From assembly GCA_947476895.1 (NCBI GenBank), contig CANJRX010000011.1, positions 1-62,650 on the forward strand: DNA of 62,650 nt, given 5' to 3'. The stretch comes from Fidelibacterota bacterium (GTDB taxonomy: Bacteria; Pseudomonadota; Alphaproteobacteria; Rhodospirillales; Rhodospirillaceae). The notes beneath the pieces are model-generated. The model worked only from the letters and a program-made list of their open reading frames with translations. It searched no databases and was not told the origin of the DNA. The position numbers and the translations under genes are program-made. Positions within the stretch are counted from its first letter, which is position 1. The number at the start of each line of letters is the position of its first letter. Positions 48,594 to 57,568 of this stretch are shown one piece after another.

Positions 48594-49799
48594 CTATTTA
48601 CCGGCCTTCTGATCAGCCATCAGCTTGGTGAAGCGATGGAAAAGGTAATGACTGTCTTCCGGGCCGGGCGAGGCCTCGGGATGGTACTGCACGCTGAACA
48701 CCGGCTTATCGGTGGCGCGCATGCCTTCGATGATGCCGTCGAACAGCGACTTATGAGTCTCGACAACGTTGCTCGGCAATGTCGCGCGATCCACACAGAA
48801 GCCGTGGTTCTGCGAGGTGATCTCGACCTTGCCGGTCTCTAAATCTTTCACAGGCTGGTTCGCGCCGCGGTGGCCCATGGGCAGTTTGTAGGTCTTCGCG
48901 CCGAAGGCCAGTGAGAGCAGCTGATGGCCTAAGCAAATGCCAAAGATCGGTTTGCCGGTTGCGATCAGCTCTTTGATCACCGGCACAGCGTAGACGCCCG
49001 TGGCCGCCGGATCGCCCGGACCGTTGGACAGAAACACACCGTCGGGCTTGTGGCGCAGAATGTCTTCGGATGTAGCGGTAGCCGGAACCACAGTCACTTT
49101 GCAGCCGGCGTCGGCCAGGCAGCGCAGGATGTTGCGCTTGGCGCCGTAATCGACAGCGACCACATGGAACGCGGGCTTGCGGCCGTCTTTATCCATATCG
49201 CCGTGGCCGCCTTCGCGGGTCCAGCGCGTCTGGGTCCAGCCATAGGTCTGCTGGCAGGTGACATCCTTCGCGAGATCCATGCCGTTGAGGCCGGGCCATG
49301 CTTTGGCCTGGGCAAGAAGTGCTGGAATGTCGAAGTTGCCCGACGGGTCATGACAGACCACACCGTTCGGCGCGCCCAGGTCGCGGATGTGGCGCGTCAG
49401 GCGGCGCGTATCCAAGCCGGCGAGGCCGATCAAATTGTTCGACTTCAGCCAGGCATTGAGATGCTGGGTGGAACGGTAATTGGATGGCTCGGTGATGTCG
49501 TCGCGGATGATCAGGCCACGGGCTGCGGGCGTTGTGCTTTCCAGATCTTCGATATTCGCGCCGACGTTGCCGATGTGCGGAAAAGTGAAGGTGATGATCT
49601 GCCCGGCATAGGACGGGTCAGTCAGAACTTCCTGGTAGCCGGTGATCGAGGTGTTGAAGCAGACTTCGCCGACGTTGCTGCCGGTGGCGCCGATTCCCCG
49701 GCCCCAAAACACCGTTCCATCGCCCAAAACCAAGACGGCGGTCGCGCCCTCAGGTTTCTGCGACGGGCTTTGTACGGAAGGGGCGGCGGGAGGATTCAT
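48594..49799 (-). CDS. carA: Carbamoyl-phosphate synthase small (glutaminase) subunit
   Basis: CarA hydrolyses glutamine and channels ammonia to CarB. The 401-residue protein has the N-terminal CPSase_sm domain ([40 protein letters not shown]) and a class I glutaminase with nucleophile Cys in [14 protein letters not shown] and His/Glu in [14 protein letters not shown]. It starts the carAB operon and is divergent from yqeY. The 294-bp divergent region holds a long-range inverted pair (GAAACCCC…GGGGGTTTC) but no operator I can name. Confidence 0.97.
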   Translation of the reverse strand: MNPPAAPSVQSPSQKPEGATAVLVLGDGTVFWGRGIGATGSNVGEVCFNTSITGYQEVLTDPSYAGQIITFTFPHIGNVGANIEDLESTTPAARGLIIRDDITEPSNYRSTQHLNAWLKSNNLIGLAGLDTRRLTRHIRDLGAPNGVVCHDPSGNFDIPALLAQAKAWPGLNGMDLAKDVTCQQTYGWTQTRWTREGGHGDMDKDGRKPAFHVVAVDYGAKRNILRCLADAGCKVTVVPATATSEDILRHKPDGVFLSNGPGDPAATGVYAVPVIKELIATGKPIFGICLGHQLLSLAFGAKTYKLPMGHRGANQPVKDLETGKVEITSQNHGFCVDRATLPSNVVETHKSLFDGIIEGMRATDKPVFSVQYHPEASPGPEDSHYLFHRFTKLMADQKAGK

Positions 49800-50093
49800 C
49801 GTCGAGTCCGACCTTTTCCAAATTTGGTTCGCATCAGGCCGCGCCGTCCTTCCAGAACCTAAGTCCTGGATTTGACAGCCTGAAACGCGATTCTTGTTTC
49901 GTTAGTCTTTGGCCCGGCCGGTGCCGCGCTCAGCACCGCAAACTTCGCGGTGTTTAAGCAATCGAAACCCCGAAGTCAAATGTCATTTAATCCCCATAAA
50001 ACAAGCGTTTGAGCATGGCTTTCGGGGGTTTCCAAAGCGCGCAGGAGTCGCTAGTTTGACTCTTTCCGCCACTGTCAGAATTGAGAGCTTACC

Positions 50094-50546
50094 ATGCTGC
50101 GCACCCGTCTCAGCGAGGCGATGAAAGACGCTATGCGCTCTAAGAACGAGCGCGTGCTCCAAACTGTGCGTTTGATGATGTCGCAGTTGAAAGACCGCGA
50201 TATCGCCGCGCGCCCCAAGGGCATCACCGCCATTCCCGACGACGAAATCCTGCAAATGTTCAACTCGATGATCAAGCAGCGCCGCGAGAGCATCGACATG
50301 TTCACCAAGGGCAACCGCCCGGAATTGGCCAAGGCCGAGCAGGAAGAAATCGAGGTAATTCAATCGTTCATGCCCACGCAAATGGACGACGCCGCAGTTG
50401 AAGCAGCGGTGAAGGCAGCCATCGCCGAGGCCGGTGCTGCCTCGGTAAAAGACATGGGTAAAGTCATGGCGATCTTGAAAGAGAAATACGTCGGCCAGAT
50501 GGATTTCAGCCGTGTCTCGCCCGTCGTGAAGCAGAATTTGGGCTAA
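50094..50546 (+). CDS. GatB/YqeY domain protein
   Basis: The 150-residue protein consists of the YqeY fold related to the tRNA-binding tail of GatB: MLRTRLSEAMKDAMRSKNE, MMSQLKDRDIAARPK, EIEVIQSFMPTQMDDAAVEA and KDMGKVMAILKEKYVGQMDF. Its precise role is unknown; tRNA-linked amidation or editing is usually proposed. It lies 20 bp upstream of dnaG in the conserved carAB–yqeY–dnaG–rpoD neighbourhood. Confidence 0.93.
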   Translation: MLRTRLSEAMKDAMRSKNERVLQTVRLMMSQLKDRDIAARPKGITAIPDDEILQMFNSMIKQRRESIDMFTKGNRPELAKAEQEEIEVIQSFMPTQMDDAAVEAAVKAAIAEAGAASVKDMGKVMAILKEKYVGQMDFSRVSPVVKQNLG

Positions 50547-50566
50547 GCTGTAGTCATCGAGGCTGC

Positions 50567-52459
50567 ATGGCCTTTCCCCCGCAATTCCTGGACGAGATTC
50601 GCACCCGCTTGTCGGTGTCGACGGTGGTTGGCCGCAAGGTGAAGCTGATCCGGCGTGGCCGCGAGTTCGTGGGCCTTAGCCCCTTCACCAATGAAAAGTC
50701 GCCGTCTTTCACGATCAATGACGACAAGGGTTTCTATCACTGCTTTTCCAGCGGCGAGCACGGCGACATCTTCACCTTCATCATGAAGACGATGAACCTC
50801 TCGTTCCCCGAAGCGGTGGAACGTCTGGCCGATGAAGCCGGTCTGGAAATGCCGCGCCAAAGTGCCGAGGACGTGCAGGCCGCCGATCATGCGGCCCGTG
50901 GCCGTGAGGCGGTTGAAGCTGCCTGCGTCGTTTACGAACAGGCTTTATATGCGCCCGAAGGCAAACGCGCGCTGGAGTACCTTAAGGGTCGCGGTCTCAG
51001 CGACGAAACCATTCGCCGCTTTCGACTGGGCTATGGGCCGAGCGGCAACGTCATCAAAACCAAGTTCCTCGCACGCGGTGTGAAAGAAGACGTGTTGATC
51101 GAAACGCGCCTGTTGTCGCCCGGCAAAGATGGTCGCGAGTCTTTTGACTTCTTCCGCGACCGGGTCATGTTCCCGATCTTCGACCTACGCGGCCGGCCGA
51201 TTGCCTTCGGTGGCCGCGTGATGAGTCCGGAGGATCAGCCCAAATACCTGAATTCCCCCGACACACCACTATTCCATAAGGGACAATTGCTCTACGGCAT
51301 GGCCTTGGCCCGTGAATCTGCCGCCCAAAAGGGCGAAATCATCGTTGCCGAGGGCTATATGGACGTTATTGCCCTCGCTCAGGCCGGTTTTACCTATGCT
51401 GTGGCCCCTTTAGGCACCGCAATGACCGAAAATCAGCTCGAATTGCTGTGGCGGATGGCTTCAGAGCCCACTTTATGCTTCGACGGGGACAAAGCGGGCC
51501 GTGGCGCGGCCCTTCGAGCGGCTGAACGGGCCCTTCCGCTGCTCAAACCCGGCATTTCCTTGCGCTTTGCCATAATGCCCCAGGGCAAAGACCCGGACGA
51601 TATCTGCCGCCGTGAGGGGCCAGAGGCCATGGCCCAGGTTCTGGCCGAGGCTCAGCCCTTGTCCGACGTCGTCTGGAAGCAGCTTTTGTCCGAACGCCAG
51701 ACCGATACCCCCGAACGCCGGGCTGGGCTGGAAAAGGCTGTCATGGCCAAAGCTAGCGTTATTGCGGACGAGACCGTCCAAGCCCAGTACCGCCGCCTCT
51801 TTAAAGACCGCCTGTTCGACCTCTTCCGGCCAGCAGTGACCGCATATGCTTCCTCACGTGGGAATACCCCTGGCGGCAATCGGGGTGGTAAATGGACCGG
51901 AAAACCAGGAGAGCGCGGCAATTATGCCAAATCCCCGCCCAACCCGTTCCCCCCTGCCGGGGCCCAGCGCTTCTCGAGGTCTGCGGATACCGGGCAACGG
52001 GCGCGCGAACGCATCCTTTTGGCGACTTTCCTCAATCATCCGGAACTCAGGGATCACGTGGAAGAACGCTTAGGGGCCATGGGGTTGGCCGATTCGCGGC
52101 TTGACTCGTTAAGGCAAACAGCCTTAATGCACATCGCCCAAAATCCCCAACTTGATTTTGCGGCTTTCAAGGCCCAATTAGCAAATCTAGGATTTGCCGA
52201 GGAGCTAGAGAATCTTTTAAATTCAGATATCTACCTCCATGCGGGCTTTGCGCGTGCCGAGGCTAGTCTGGACGAGGCAACGGCCGGTTGGGATCATACG
52301 TTTACGCTCTGTCAGCGGGCAGATTTGAAAGCGGATTTGGATCGGGCGCTAGAGCGACTAACGGAAGATACGTCGGAAGAGAATTTAGCGGCGTACGCGG
52401 CGTTGAAGGCACAGGCAGAGTCGACGGGGGATGACGACGACGAACCTGCACTTCGATGA
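50567..52459 (+). CDS. dnaG: DNA primase DnaG
   Basis: DnaG makes RNA primers at the replication fork. The 630-residue protein has an N-terminal primase zinc-binding fold in which most ligands are replaced: GLSPFTNEKSPSF and YHCFSSGEHGD in place of CPFHxEKxPSF and HCFGCGxxGD. The TOPRIM catalytic core (IIVAEGYMDVIALAQAGF, APLGTAMTENQ, CFDGDKAGRGAA) is intact, followed by a linker rich in Gly/Pro and a helical DnaB-interacting domain. Partial loss of zinc ligands is also known in other alphaproteobacterial primases. Confidence 0.95.
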   Translation: MAFPPQFLDEIRTRLSVSTVVGRKVKLIRRGREFVGLSPFTNEKSPSFTINDDKGFYHCFSSGEHGDIFTFIMKTMNLSFPEAVERLADEAGLEMPRQSAEDVQAADHAARGREAVEAACVVYEQALYAPEGKRALEYLKGRGLSDETIRRFRLGYGPSGNVIKTKFLARGVKEDVLIETRLLSPGKDGRESFDFFRDRVMFPIFDLRGRPIAFGGRVMSPEDQPKYLNSPDTPLFHKGQLLYGMALARESAAQKGEIIVAEGYMDVIALAQAGFTYAVAPLGTAMTENQLELLWRMASEPTLCFDGDKAGRGAALRAAERALPLLKPGISLRFAIMPQGKDPDDICRREGPEAMAQVLAEAQPLSDVVWKQLLSERQTDTPERRAGLEKAVMAKASVIADETVQAQYRRLFKDRLFDLFRPAVTAYASSRGNTPGGNRGGKWTGKPGERGNYAKSPPNPFPPAGAQRFSRSADTGQRARERILLATFLNHPELRDHVEERLGAMGLADSRLDSLRQTALMHIAQNPQLDFAAFKAQLANLGFAEELENLLNSDIYLHAGFARAEASLDEATAGWDHTFTLCQRADLKADLDRALERLTEDTSEENLAAYAALKAQAESTGDDDDEPALR

Positions 52460-52578
52460 AAGCTAGTCACCACAAACGGTAGGACGACAACACAACGCGC
52501 TCCTAGGGGGATAAGGACCGCGCAGGATGTAGGCGTATGTGGTGGTGGAATAAACTGCTGGGAGATATGGGGAAGACG

Positions 52579-55056
52579 ATGGCGATAAAAGCTACCCCGA
52601 AGGCGGGACAAAAGGCTGCGAAGACTCAAAGCGCCAAAGGCGCTGCGGCGAAGGCTGCGCCGGCAAAAACGGCGAAGCCTGTTGCGAAGTCGTCTGCCAA
52701 AGCCGCGCCTGTGAAAGCTGCTGCTAAAACGCCTGCGCCCAAATCCGCGCCTGCGAAGTCTGCTGCCAAAGAAGCGCCTGCAAAGGCGCCGCTTGCGAAA
52801 GGCGCTGCGGTGAAAGCCGCGCCTGTGAAAGCGCCGCTTGTAAAAGCCCCCGTTATAAAAGCTTTGTCGGCGATAGAGCTCGCTGCCTTAAAAGCAAAAA
52901 ATATCGAGCAAGGAAAAAAGATACCGATGGCGAGTAAAGGTGCGGCCACGGCTGCCAAAGCTAAAGACGACGCAGCTGATGGCGCTCAAACGCCGCCGAC
53001 GCCGGGTGATAGCCCGTTGCTCGATTCAACCAATGCCTCAGTCAAAAAGCTGATCGCAAAGGCCAAAGAGCGCGGCTACATCACCTATGACGAATTGAAC
53101 GCGGCGCTGCCGTCCGAGGAAATGACCTCGGAGCAGATCGAAGACACCATGTCGATGCTGTCCGAAATGGGCATCAACGTGGTCGAAGGCGAAGAAGCCG
53201 AAGAGCCGGAAGCGGCGGCCGAAGCTGACGGCGCTGAACCCAAAGCCGAAGCTTATGCCGGCGGCAACATCGACGAAGATGATGTCGGCCGTACCGATGA
53301 CCCGGTGCGCATGTACTTGCGCGAAATGGGATCGGTGGAACTGCTGAGCCGCGAAGGCGAAATCGCCATCGCCAAGCGCATCGAAGCCAGCCGCGAAATG
53401 ATGATCGGCGGCATTTGCGAAAGCCCCATCACCATCCGTTCGCTGCTCTCGTGGCACGACGCCTTGCAAGACGGCAAGATGCTGCTGCGTGACATCATCG
53501 ATCTCGATGCGACCTACGGCGCCGGTGCATCCGATACTGCGTCGGATCAGGAACTTGAAGTCGACGTCGTGTCCGAACCGGCCGATGCTGGCGAAGATGA
53601 CGCGCCTGCCAAGCCCACCAACGGCCGCGCTGCTGAAGTGCGTATGCCGCCGCAACGCGTGCCCGGCATTATGCCCGGCCCGTCGCAGCCCGGTGGCCAG
53701 CCCGGCATGGGCGGTCAACCCGGCGTACCCGGCGGCCAGCCCGGTATCCCCGGCCAGCCTTCGAGCATGGATGAAAACGACGAAGCCGCCGTGTCGCTCG
53801 CCGCCATGGAAGCTTCGCTGATGCCGCAGGTGTTGGAAGCGTTTGAAAAGATCGCCGCCACCTACAACAAGCTGAAGAAAAGCCAGGAAGCGCGTCTGAC
53901 CACGCTGCAGCAGGGCGAAGAGATCGAGAAGGGCGTGGAGCGCCGCTTCCAGAAGCTGAAGGCCGAGTTGGTCGAGCTGATGGAAGCCGTGCACCTCAAC
54001 AACGCGCGTATCGAAGCGCTGGTTGAGCAACTCAACGACTTGAACCGCAAGCTGCTTGGCCTTGAAGGTCAGTTGCTGCGTTACGCGCTGAAAAGCCGCG
54101 TAAAGCGTGAAGAGTTCTTAGAGAATTATTACGGCTCTGAGCTTGATCCGAATTGGCTGAAGCGCGTGCAGAAGCTGATCACCAAGGGCTGGAAAGATTT
54201 CTCCACCAAGTACGAAACCGAAATCGAAGGCCTGCGCGCGCAGGTTTCGGCGATCTCTGACGAAGCCGGCGTGTCCATCGGCGAATTCCGCCGCATTGTG
54301 AACACCGTGCAGAAGGGCGAACGCGAAGCGTCGCGCGCCAAGAAGGAAATGATCGAAGCCAACTTGCGCCTCGTCATCTCCATCGCCAAAAAATACACCA
54401 ATCGTGGCCTGCAGTTCCTCGATCTCATCCAGGAAGGCAACATTGGCCTGATGAAGGCGGTTGATAAGTTCGAATACCGCCGTGGTTATAAGTTCTCGAC
54501 CTATGCGACGTGGTGGATCCGCCAAGCTATTACGCGTTCCATCGCCGACCAGGCGCGCACCATCCGTATTCCGGTGCACATGATCGAGACCATCAACAAG
54601 CTAGTGCGTACCAGCCGCCAGATGCTGCACGAAATCGGCCGCGAGCCGACGCCGGAAGAGCTGGCCGAAAAACTGCAGATGCCGCTCGAAAAAGTGCGCA
54701 AAGTTTTGAAGATCGCCAAGGAACCTATCTCCCTCGAAACGCCGATCGGCGACGAAGAAGACAGCCATCTCGGCGATTTCATCGAAGACAAAAATGCTGT
54801 GCAGCCGCTCGATGCCGCCATCCACGGCAACCTGCGCGAAACCACGACGCGTGTGCTCGCCAGCCTCACGGCCCGCGAAGAGCGCGTGCTGCGTATGCGC
54901 TTCGGCATCGGCATGAACACCGATCACACGCTGGAAGAAGTCGGCCAGCAGTTCAGCGTCACCCGCGAGCGAATACGCCAGATTGAAGCCAAGGCCTTGC
55001 GCAAGCTCAAGCACCCGAGCCGTTCGCGCAAACTCCGCAGCTTCCTCGACAACTAA
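52579..55056 (+). CDS. rpoD: RNA polymerase primary sigma factor RpoD (sigma-70)
   Basis: About 825 residues from the ATG at 52579 ([10 protein letters not shown]); ATGs at 52537 and 52567 are alternatives. Region 1.1 ([20 protein letters not shown]) and 1.2 ([20 protein letters not shown]) are followed by a long non-conserved region, region 2 ([40 protein letters not shown]), region 3 and region 4 ([20 protein letters not shown]). Unusual features are an N-terminal Ala/Lys/Pro-rich extension of ~100 residues, histone H1-like, and a collagen-like Gly-Gln-Pro repeat ([18 protein letters not shown]) encoded near 53690–53765. It follows dnaG as usual. Confidence 0.97.
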   Translation: MAIKATPKAGQKAAKTQSAKGAAAKAAPAKTAKPVAKSSAKAAPVKAAAKTPAPKSAPAKSAAKEAPAKAPLAKGAAVKAAPVKAPLVKAPVIKALSAIELAALKAKNIEQGKKIPMASKGAATAAKAKDDAADGAQTPPTPGDSPLLDSTNASVKKLIAKAKERGYITYDELNAALPSEEMTSEQIEDTMSMLSEMGINVVEGEEAEEPEAAAEADGAEPKAEAYAGGNIDEDDVGRTDDPVRMYLREMGSVELLSREGEIAIAKRIEASREMMIGGICESPITIRSLLSWHDALQDGKMLLRDIIDLDATYGAGASDTASDQELEVDVVSEPADAGEDDAPAKPTNGRAAEVRMPPQRVPGIMPGPSQPGGQPGMGGQPGVPGGQPGIPGQPSSMDENDEAAVSLAAMEASLMPQVLEAFEKIAATYNKLKKSQEARLTTLQQGEEIEKGVERRFQKLKAELVELMEAVHLNNARIEALVEQLNDLNRKLLGLEGQLLRYALKSRVKREEFLENYYGSELDPNWLKRVQKLITKGWKDFSTKYETEIEGLRAQVSAISDEAGVSIGEFRRIVNTVQKGEREASRAKKEMIEANLRLVISIAKKYTNRGLQFLDLIQEGNIGLMKAVDKFEYRRGYKFSTYATWWIRQAITRSIADQARTIRIPVHMIETINKLVRTSRQMLHEIGREPTPEELAEKLQMPLEKVRKVLKIAKEPISLETPIGDEEDSHLGDFIEDKNAVQPLDAAIHGNLRETTTRVLASLTAREERVLRMRFGIGMNTDHTLEEVGQQFSVTRERIRQIEAKALRKLKHPSRSRKLRSFLDN

Positions 55057-55083
55057 AACCGGAAGCTTCGCGATTATTTTCAG

Positions 55084-55116
55084 CGGCCGGTGTTTCAAAC
55101 ACCGGCCGTTTCGTTT
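55084..55116 (+). terminator. rpoD intrinsic terminator
   Basis: A 12-bp perfect stem CGGCCGGTGTTT/AAACACCGGCCG with a one-base centre is followed by TTTCGTTTT, 27 bp after the rpoD stop. Confidence 0.88.
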
Positions 55117-55150
55117 TGGGGAACCTTCCTCGCGTCCCCACCGTAACGGT

Positions 55151-55228
55151 GGGCCTGTAGCTCAATTTGGTTAGAGCAGGCCGCTCATAACGGTCTGGTT
55201 GCAGGTTCAAGTCCTGCCGGGCCCACCA
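55151..55228 (+). tRNA. tRNA with CAU anticodon (probably tRNA-Ile2, k2C-modified)
   Basis: A full cloverleaf with encoded CCA: acceptor GGGCCTG/CGGGCCC, D-arm AGCTCA…, anticodon stem-loop with loop CTCATAA (anticodon CAT at 55186–55188), T-arm GCAGG-TTCAAGT-CCTGC. The GC-rich acceptor with G1–C72 and A73 fits the isoleucine AUA decoder better than an elongator methionine tRNA, but that distinction depends on lysidine modification and is not certain. Confidence 0.9.
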
Positions 55229-55261
55229 GCCTTCGCCCCTTCGGGGCTTCGGCTTGGCAGG

Positions 55262-55298
55262 CCATTCGTGCCGAACTCAAAAGGTTCGGTATGAATGG
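55262..55298 (+). other. 15-bp hairpin between the tRNA and the GT17 gene
   Basis: CCATTCGTGCCGAAC (55262–55276) pairs over its entire length with GTTCGGTATGAATGG (55284–55298), using two G·U pairs, around a 7-base loop TCAAAAG. The wobbles work only on the plus strand, pointing to a plus-strand RNA structure in the 5' region of the GT17 gene. No U-tract follows directly. Confidence 0.5.
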
Positions 55299-55342
55299 TC
55301 TATCTTTAATCAGGGCCCACCACGCTCAAAGGCAAGTGCTCG

Positions 55343-56167
55343 ATGAGAATTATTGATTGTTTTCCTTACAACGGAGAATCGATCGCGCTCTTCCGCCTTC
55401 AGTACCTTTGGGACGTGGTGGATGAGTTTGTCATTGTCGAGGCTGGCGAAACTCATACCGGGCAGAAGAAAGACGCTTTGTTCCTGGATAAGAACGCGGC
55501 GCTGCTGAAACCGTTCAGCAGCAAGATCACACGCCTTGTGATCGAACAATTTCCCACGCCGAGCGAGGCGGAGCTTGCGCCGCTGATAAACCGTAACCAC
55601 ATGACGGACGCGCATGCCTGGTTCAGGGAAAAGTATCAGCGCAATTTCGCCGGAGACTATTTGCGAGGGCTTGACCGGCAGAAGCCCTGGATACTTTTGG
55701 GGTGCGACGCCGATGAAATTCCGCGCCGGCAATTTGTATCGACGTTACCGCGGTACTATGACGCCTTAGCCGGCGGATTCCGGTTGGAAATGTCGTTATT
55801 CTATTATGCGTCGCGATGGATCAAGCGAGAGAAATGGTATTCGGCCTTTGTTGCCAATGACCGCGCCGTACAACAATACACGTTGGACGGCTTGCGCACG
55901 GGGCCTTTTGTCAATGAATGTTTTACAGATTCTGGCTGGCATCTGTCTTATTTTATGACCACCGCAGAAATTCGGCGAAAAATCCAATCCTTTGCGCACA
56001 CGGAATTTGATTCTGAGTCAGTGCGCAATGTGGAATGGATCAAGCAGTGCATGAAAACCGGTCAGGACCTTTACCGCAGGCACGCGGATCATGATTGCAT
56101 TGCTTACACAGGTGATGATTTGCCGGAAGGCCTGCGCGTCTTCGAGGCCGCGCACGGCATAGGTTAA
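55343..56167 (+). CDS. Glycosyltransferase family 17 protein (N-acetylglucosaminyltransferase-like)
   Basis: The 274-residue protein begins MRIIDCFPYNGESIALFRLQ and has DEFVIVEAGETHTGQKKDAL and WILLGCDADEIPRR, the conserved order of GT17 (beta-1,4-mannosyl-glycoprotein N-acetylglucosaminyltransferase family) proteins, with a DxD-like motif in CDADE. Bacterial members are of unknown specificity, probably in surface glycans. It lacks a signal peptide or membrane helix. It stands alone after the tRNA and is convergent with the enolase-superfamily gene. Confidence 0.85.
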   Translation: MRIIDCFPYNGESIALFRLQYLWDVVDEFVIVEAGETHTGQKKDALFLDKNAALLKPFSSKITRLVIEQFPTPSEAELAPLINRNHMTDAHAWFREKYQRNFAGDYLRGLDRQKPWILLGCDADEIPRRQFVSTLPRYYDALAGGFRLEMSLFYYASRWIKREKWYSAFVANDRAVQQYTLDGLRTGPFVNECFTDSGWHLSYFMTTAEIRRKIQSFAHTEFDSESVRNVEWIKQCMKTGQDLYRRHADHDCIAYTGDDLPEGLRVFEAAHGIG

Positions 56168-56202
56168 GTGAGGCGGCGGCTGGCTTTCAGAGCGTCATCA
56201 CA

Positions 56203-57429
56203 TCACGCATCTTCAATCAGATCTTTCTTATACGTCATGCCGAGGCCCGGGGCGTCGTTCAGGTGGATCTCGCCGGTGGCTTTGTTCAAGACCAACGGGG
56301 TCTCGAACACCGTCCACATCTGATTGATATCTACCACAGGCGGCTCGTAGAAGATTTCCCAGGTCGGGCCTTGCGGATGTTCCAGGCCTAGCTTCGGTGT
56401 GTTGGTCCATGACGCGGCCAAATGCCCGGCGCAGATATTGCTGAGGCCGTTGCCGACATGGCAGACGCAAAACTTATCCCGCGCCGCCGCCAGTGCGGCG
56501 ATGCGCCGCGCGATGCTCGGGCCCACCAGCCCGACTTCCGGCTGCATGATGTCAAACACGCCTTGCTCCAGCATCCAGCGGAATTCATGAAGGCCCTTAT
56601 TGCCTTCGCCGCCGGCCGTAAGCATGGACGTGCTGGCGCTGACTTCGGCCAGGCCCTCAAAGTCCCAGCGTGGCAGCGGTTCCTCGAGCCAATAGACGTC
56701 GAGCCGCTCGTATTCCTTGGCGGTATTCAGCGCGCGTTTGACGTCCCAGCGTACCAGGCCGCCGCTCCAGCCGTCCGGCGAATTGCCCGCCTGGTTGGCG
56801 TCACACATAATATGAAAGTCGGGCCCCATGGCTTTCCGTGTCAGTTCCACCAGCGCCACGTCTTCCTTCAGGGTCTGAAAGTGCGAGCGGTATTTAATCG
56901 CGCGCCACCCGTCGTTGCGCACGGTCTGCGCCATACGCGCGCGTTCGGCCGGTGTGCCTAAGCTGCGTTGGCTGGCGTAGGGCATCAGGGCGTTGTTGGT
57001 GCCGCCCCACAGCTTATAGAGCGGCAGGTTCACGATTTTGCCGATCAGATCCCACAAGGCGACCTCCACGCCGGAACTGCCCGCTTCCGGATCGAACAGC
57101 GCGTAAGCGTGGTCCTCAATGGCGAAAGGGTCTTTGCCGATCAGCAGCTCGTTGGCGCGGGCCAACACAGCGGGTGATACGCCGGGGCCGATGCCGGTTA
57201 TCCCTTCGCTGGTTTGAATTTCGATAAAAGTGTCGCCGCCGACGCGGGGTGCGATCACCGGCCCATGGGGCCGCGAGGGCAGGGTGCCCAGTTCTTTGAT
57301 CAGGCGAATTTTCCTGACCCTTAGGGCGGTGATTTTGATTTTGTACTCAGCGCCCAGCGCCTTAAACGGCGCGGCCAGCGCCGAAGCCGCCGCGAAGGCC
57401 GCTGTCTTTAAGAATATGCGTCGATCCAT
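56203..57429 (-). CDS. Exported mandelate racemase/muconate-lactonizing enzyme-like protein (enolase superfamily)
   Basis: The 408-residue protein has a Tat signal MDRRIFLKTAAFAAASALAA, then the N-terminal capping domain and the (beta/alpha)7 barrel. Metal ligands are visible in CDANQAGN and YWLEEPLP, the general base region in AIKYRSHF (KxR), and a His in CVCHVGNGLSN. Such enzymes abstract a proton alpha to a carboxylate, in sugar-acid dehydration or racemisation. A Tat-exported enolase-superfamily enzyme is uncommon. The substrate is not predictable. Confidence 0.85.
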   Translation of the reverse strand: MDRRIFLKTAAFAAASALAAPFKALGAEYKIKITALRVRKIRLIKELGTLPSRPHGPVIAPRVGGDTFIEIQTSEGITGIGPGVSPAVLARANELLIGKDPFAIEDHAYALFDPEAGSSGVEVALWDLIGKIVNLPLYKLWGGTNNALMPYASQRSLGTPAERARMAQTVRNDGWRAIKYRSHFQTLKEDVALVELTRKAMGPDFHIMCDANQAGNSPDGWSGGLVRWDVKRALNTAKEYERLDVYWLEEPLPRWDFEGLAEVSASTSMLTAGGEGNKGLHEFRWMLEQGVFDIMQPEVGLVGPSIARRIAALAAARDKFCVCHVGNGLSNICAGHLAASWTNTPKLGLEHPQGPTWEIFYEPPVVDINQMWTVFETPLVLNKATGEIHLNDAPGLGMTYKKDLIEDA

Positions 57430-57568
57430 CGATGCCTCCCCAAAGCTGCCGCGCGATTTGAACGGGTCGGCCGCGGTGGGTAAAGCGACGAATCGTCATG
57501 AGATTATTCGGCATTGGGGAGGGGCGGCGCGGATCGGTGCGTTCTTTAGGTGGGTCTCGCCGGTGGCT

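Noticed and set aside
53038-54030. A 330-codon minus-strand frame across rpoD
   Set aside because: Complement of the conserved sigma-factor gene, with low-complexity His/Phe-rich composition and no ribosome site.
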